Source: Bacteroidales bacterium (GTDB lineage Bacteria > Bacteroidota > Bacteroidia > Bacteroidales > F082). From it: a DNA stretch of 64,000 bases. The notes below the pieces were generated by a model that ran no database searches, was not told the origin of the DNA, and saw only the letters and a list, made by a program, of their open reading frames with translations. The translations under genes were made by a program, and so were the position numbers. The stretch is from contig JAFUVT010000024.1 in NCBI GenBank assembly GCA_017477425.1, positions 62,001-126,000 on the forward strand, written 5' to 3'. Shown piece after piece: positions 60,849-64,000 of this stretch. The first letter of the stretch is position 1; every line of letters begins with the position of its first letter.

Positions 60849-63800
60849 ATGAAGAACAATGTCAAATTGATGAAAAGCCTGGCCCGCCTCGGCCACGGCA
60901 AATGGAAAAGCGCCTTGCGCTGCACCTTATTAATATTAGGGCTGCTGGCGGGCGCGAATGTGGCGAAGGCGCAAACCCGTGCCAACGACATCCGAATGAA
61001 GACCGGCAACGAAGTTATTTCTGATGCCGTCCCCTACAACTTCTACGATTCGGGCGGCCCGTACATCATGGAGCCCGAGGAAGATCCCAACAACGATTAT
61101 AACTGGGTGACGTGGTACCAACACGACGAGAGCTACCTACTCCACCTCGTGAAGCCCGCAGGATTCGACACCAAAGGTATCAAGATTGTCTTCAACTACC
61201 TGCTCATCAACGACGACCACCTCATGATCTACGAGGGCGACCTCGAAGACCCTGACAAACTGATCGTCGACCTTACCAACAACGACTACTCGACCGGCTA
61301 TGGCAGCGGCTATACCGTGATGTCGCACGGCAACATGACCATCCGCTTCACCGCTAACTACCACTGGCGTGATGCCGGTTGGGATGCCAGCGTGATGTTG
61401 TACGACTATACCCCGCAGCCCCCTGTCGCCGTGATGGAGGCCTGCGATAACCTCATCTACCTGCTGCCCGGCAGCATGTCGGCCAACGGCTCGGCCAACA
61501 CCAAGATGGTTTACACCACCGACGGCACTACTCCCTCCATCAATGTCACCAATGGCAGCATCCTGAATGGCACGGAATACACCGCGCCTTTCCGCATTAC
61601 GGCAGCCACCACGGTGAAAGCCATCCTGGTGGAGAACGGCACCACTTCCTCGACCGTGTCGACCTATACCTTCAACTCGTTGATTACCCCACCTGATGCC
61701 CCCACTATTGCGCGTGTGGATGGCACCAACAAGGTGATCATTACGGCGCCTGCCGTACCTGCCGGACAGAACGACACCTACTATGTGCGTTACAGCATCG
61801 ACGGCAGCAACCCGCAATACAGCAGCCTCGAACGTGCCAAGGCCGACACCATTGAGCTGACCCAGCCCTGCACCGTGAAGGCCGTCACCCGTGGCACCAC
61901 CTGCCCCGACACCTTCTCGGAAGAGGCCTCGGAGACCTACAGCACCATCTATGTGCCTACGCCGGAAATTAACGTGACAGGAACCTACAACGTGAACAAC
62001 GGCGCCGGCAGCGGCACAATCACCTGCTCGCTCTCCAATGCCACCATCTATTATACCATGGATGGCACCGTGCCTACCACCAGCTCGACCAACCACGGCA
62101 CGAGCCCTGTTAGCCTGACTAGCGTTCCCGCCGGCACCACCATTAAGGCCATGGCCCACGTGGAAGGCTCAGGCTACCAAGACTCACAAGTGGCCACCTT
62201 CGTCTATATCCCCACGGGCGACGACAACCAGCCCGTGAATGGTGGCGTCTTCGGCAGCGTGGTGCTCTTGGACGACCGCGAAGACCACGACTGGAGCTAC
62301 TACAGCGACTCCACGCAGCCTATCCATAGCCTGAAGCCGGCTGATGTGAAGATTACGTACTACGGCTATGGTCCAAAGACCATGACGAGCACCAATACAG
62401 ACAACATGCCTGCCAATAGTGCTTTTACCGATACGGTTGTTGCCAGCCAGGTAGCCGTGAACGTGGGCGAGCCCGCCAACCAATTCATCTACCTGAAGAC
62501 CCTTGAAAACGCCAACTCAGAAGGCTCGACAGGCACAAACCAGACATATCCCTACACGATGATTCCTAACCCGTTCCAGGTGAGACCGAACAATAATACT
62601 ACTACGACGCCTACCGAAAGACTTATTTATATCAATTGGGGAAGAGGTGGTACTGGAGGTTATACTGCTGCAACAGGTACACTTGAAATCACCTATACGA
62701 ATGCAAGTGGCAGTCGCGTGACTCAAACTTATACGATTAATTCTAACACTAATACAACCATAACGGCTAAAGTAGGTACAACTATTGAGTATTCCTTGAT
62801 TAAGACAAACACGCAGACTCAAAACAATCGTTATGTCTATTTTGCAGCACGTTATGACAATAGTTCTGGAACGCAGTTTATTACACAGAAGACCTGTTAT
62901 TCCACAACACAAGCAACTACTGGAACTTCTGGCAGCATAGCCGCTCCTGCTCCTGTAACCACATACGATTGGCGTGGCTTCTACGCCTGGCGTGTGAAGA
63001 GTATGAGCAGCGGCCTGAAGATTAAGGTGAATGGTACGGAATACAGCAGCACGCAAGTGAGCAGCATTCCGCATATTTATGCCGACCAAGAGATTGAATT
63101 CGCCACCGACAAAGCCGAAGGCAACGAAGTGGAGTTTGAAGCTTTGTGGGCCAAGGCGTATGTGAACAGTGATACCTATTTCACCAACAGCGGCAACTAC
63201 CAAAACGCCTACGAGCGTAACTTTAAAGTGGGCAACACCATTACTACATATGAGTATCCTGTTACTTTCTCCACCATTAATCCCGATGGTACAGGAACGG
63301 CAGGCAGCATCGCCTTAGGTACCAATTACACCTGCTCCAACGACGTGAAGTTTGAGAATATCACCTTCACGGGTGGTGGCAACCGCACGTTTAATGGTGC
63401 TGGCTATAACTTTGCTTTTGGTAGAGGCGTTAGTGGAACGATTGGAACAGTCTATGGAAGTAATTCAAATAGAAATATCAACCAAACGCTTCGAATTGAG
63501 AATGGAACGTATACTAATTTATATGGTATAGGTTCTAGTGGACCTGGCAATAACATGACTAAACAGCATATCATACTTGGATGTGATTATGATCGTGCTG
63601 AGTCTGATGACAGCAACTTATCAATTACCAATAATATTAAACTAGTGATTAGTGGAAACGAAAGCGTAGGAACTGACAGAGTTAAAATTATAGTAAAGAG
63701 CGGCACTTTCCAAAACAATACAGGTTCTGGAACCGCAGAGGAATCAGGTAACTGTTTTTATCTGTGGAGTCCATCTCAAAATAATACTGGCACGGGTACA

Positions 63801-64000
63801 CGTACCATGATTGTTGAAGGAGGACAACTATGGCATATAGCAGGAGGTTTGGATTGTGGGAACAGTGCAAGCACCCGCAATCTAACCATACGAATTAAGG
63901 GAGGCACAATTCGAGGAAGTATATTCGGTGGTGCTGCGAGGTACGACACGAATGGTTATAAGTATATTATAATCACTGGAGGTACTGTCCGTGGATGGAT
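60849..64000 (+). CDS. Very large secreted repeat protein, 3' partial
   Basis: Open from ATG 60849 to the window end, at least 1050 residues. Signal region MKNNVKLMKSLARLGHGKWK then ALRCTLLILGLLAGANVAKAQ. The first domain (about 55-190) is CUB-like (VPYNFYDSGGPYIMEPEE). Two or three chitobiase-C-type/Fn3-associated modules follow (MVYTTDGTTPS, YTMDGTVPTTSS). From about residue 820 there is a parallel-beta-helix-like region rich in G, N and T (FENITFTGGGNRTFNGAGYNF, LRIENGTYTNLYG, IKGGTIRGSIFGGA). Typical of large Bacteroidota cell-surface proteins, often with a C-terminal sorting domain; that end is not visible. A GACCTTTG -7-like sequence lies about 95 nt upstream. Confidence 0.85.
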   Translation, partial: MKNNVKLMKSLARLGHGKWKSALRCTLLILGLLAGANVAKAQTRANDIRMKTGNEVISDAVPYNFYDSGGPYIMEPEEDPNNDYNWVTWYQHDESYLLHLVKPAGFDTKGIKIVFNYLLINDDHLMIYEGDLEDPDKLIVDLTNNDYSTGYGSGYTVMSHGNMTIRFTANYHWRDAGWDASVMLYDYTPQPPVAVMEACDNLIYLLPGSMSANGSANTKMVYTTDGTTPSINVTNGSILNGTEYTAPFRITAATTVKAILVENGTTSSTVSTYTFNSLITPPDAPTIARVDGTNKVIITAPAVPAGQNDTYYVRYSIDGSNPQYSSLERAKADTIELTQPCTVKAVTRGTTCPDTFSEEASETYSTIYVPTPEINVTGTYNVNNGAGSGTITCSLSNATIYYTMDGTVPTTSSTNHGTSPVSLTSVPAGTTIKAMAHVEGSGYQDSQVATFVYIPTGDDNQPVNGGVFGSVVLLDDREDHDWSYYSDSTQPIHSLKPADVKITYYGYGPKTMTSTNTDNMPANSAFTDTVVASQVAVNVGEPANQFIYLKTLENANSEGSTGTNQTYPYTMIPNPFQVRPNNNTTTTPTERLIYINWGRGGTGGYTAATGTLEITYTNASGSRVTQTYTINSNTNTTITAKVGTTIEYSLIKTNTQTQNNRYVYFAARYDNSSGTQFITQKTCYSTTQATTGTSGSIAAPAPVTTYDWRGFYAWRVKSMSSGLKIKVNGTEYSSTQVSSIPHIYADQEIEFATDKAEGNEVEFEALWAKAYVNSDTYFTNSGNYQNAYERNFKVGNTITTYEYPVTFSTINPDGTGTAGSIALGTNYTCSNDVKFENITFTGGGNRTFNGAGYNFAFGRGVSGTIGTVYGSNSNRNINQTLRIENGTYTNLYGIGSSGPGNNMTKQHIILGCDYDRAESDDSNLSITNNIKLVISGNESVGTDRVKIIVKSGTFQNNTGSGTAEESGNCFYLWSPSQNNTGTGTRTMIVEGGQLWHIAGGLDCGNSASTRNLTIRIKGGTIRGSIFGGAARYDTNGYKYIIITGGTVRGW

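Overview
The window looks like a chromosomal segment of a gut- or rumen-type Bacteroidales (phylum Bacteroidota). Several signs agree. Promoters carry the Bacteroidota -7 box TAnnTTTG, and starts mostly lack a Shine-Dalgarno sequence. There is a DUF6089-uppS-bamA-ompH-ompH outer-membrane block, a two-subunit KorAB with the gamma domain fused to KorA, a Fur-like regulator without the usual zinc cysteines, SPR/lipobox lipoproteins, and dispersed REP-like palindromes with the core TGAGCTTGTCGAA. No tRNA, rRNA, CRISPR array or transposase gene was seen.

Layout. 1-10.4 kb: TPR protein (5' end cut off), outer-membrane barrel, gyrB, a protein-kinase/AAA+ ATPase fusion with a small partner, and a GH2 glycosidase. 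10.4-14.8 kb: a lipoprotein, then a 2[4Fe-4S] ferredoxin divergent from korAB. 14.8-20.5 kb is an accessory stretch with two DUF4143-type ATPase genes interleaved with three copies of one terminator, then flavin reductase, tilS carrying an in-frame REP insertion, and a HepT/MntA pair. 20.5-30.6 kb: DsbD-like reductase, transglutaminase lipoprotein, ATP-grasp enzyme, purA, fur-like gene and rel. 30.6-41.1 kb: lepA, the overlapping dprA-rsgA-nadK set, then the envelope-biogenesis block. 41.2-44.6 kb: tandem VOC protein, SDR and a serine-palmitoyltransferase-like enzyme, with REP elements at nearly every junction. 44.6-46.4 kb: a third ATPase (DUF234 type) between 76-bp direct repeats. 46.5-50.4 kb: MarR regulator and a five-gene operon with a VTC-type polyphosphate polymerase domain, DUF4956 and DUF2490. 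50.5-60.2 kb: an alpha-2-macroglobulin lipoprotein and pbpC, normally neighbours, separated by two DUF1016 genes with internal palindromes. 60.2-64 kb: a long nested hairpin in the leader of a small HTH gene, then a very large secreted repeat protein running off the window.

How parts fit together. DsbD, BamA, the two Skp/OmpH chaperones, UppS, A2M and PBP1C all serve the envelope. KorAB with the divergent ferredoxin forms a low-potential electron module. The most unusual material is (a) the kinase-AAA+ fusion and its small partner, (b) three ATPase cassettes, each with its own inverted or direct repeats at the promoter and two bounded by duplicated flanking DNA, (c) DUF1016 genes whose linkers are built from DNA palindromes, and (d) the approximately 118-nt four-stem leader at 60.3 kb. 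All functional statements rest on motif recognition by eye; no database search was run.
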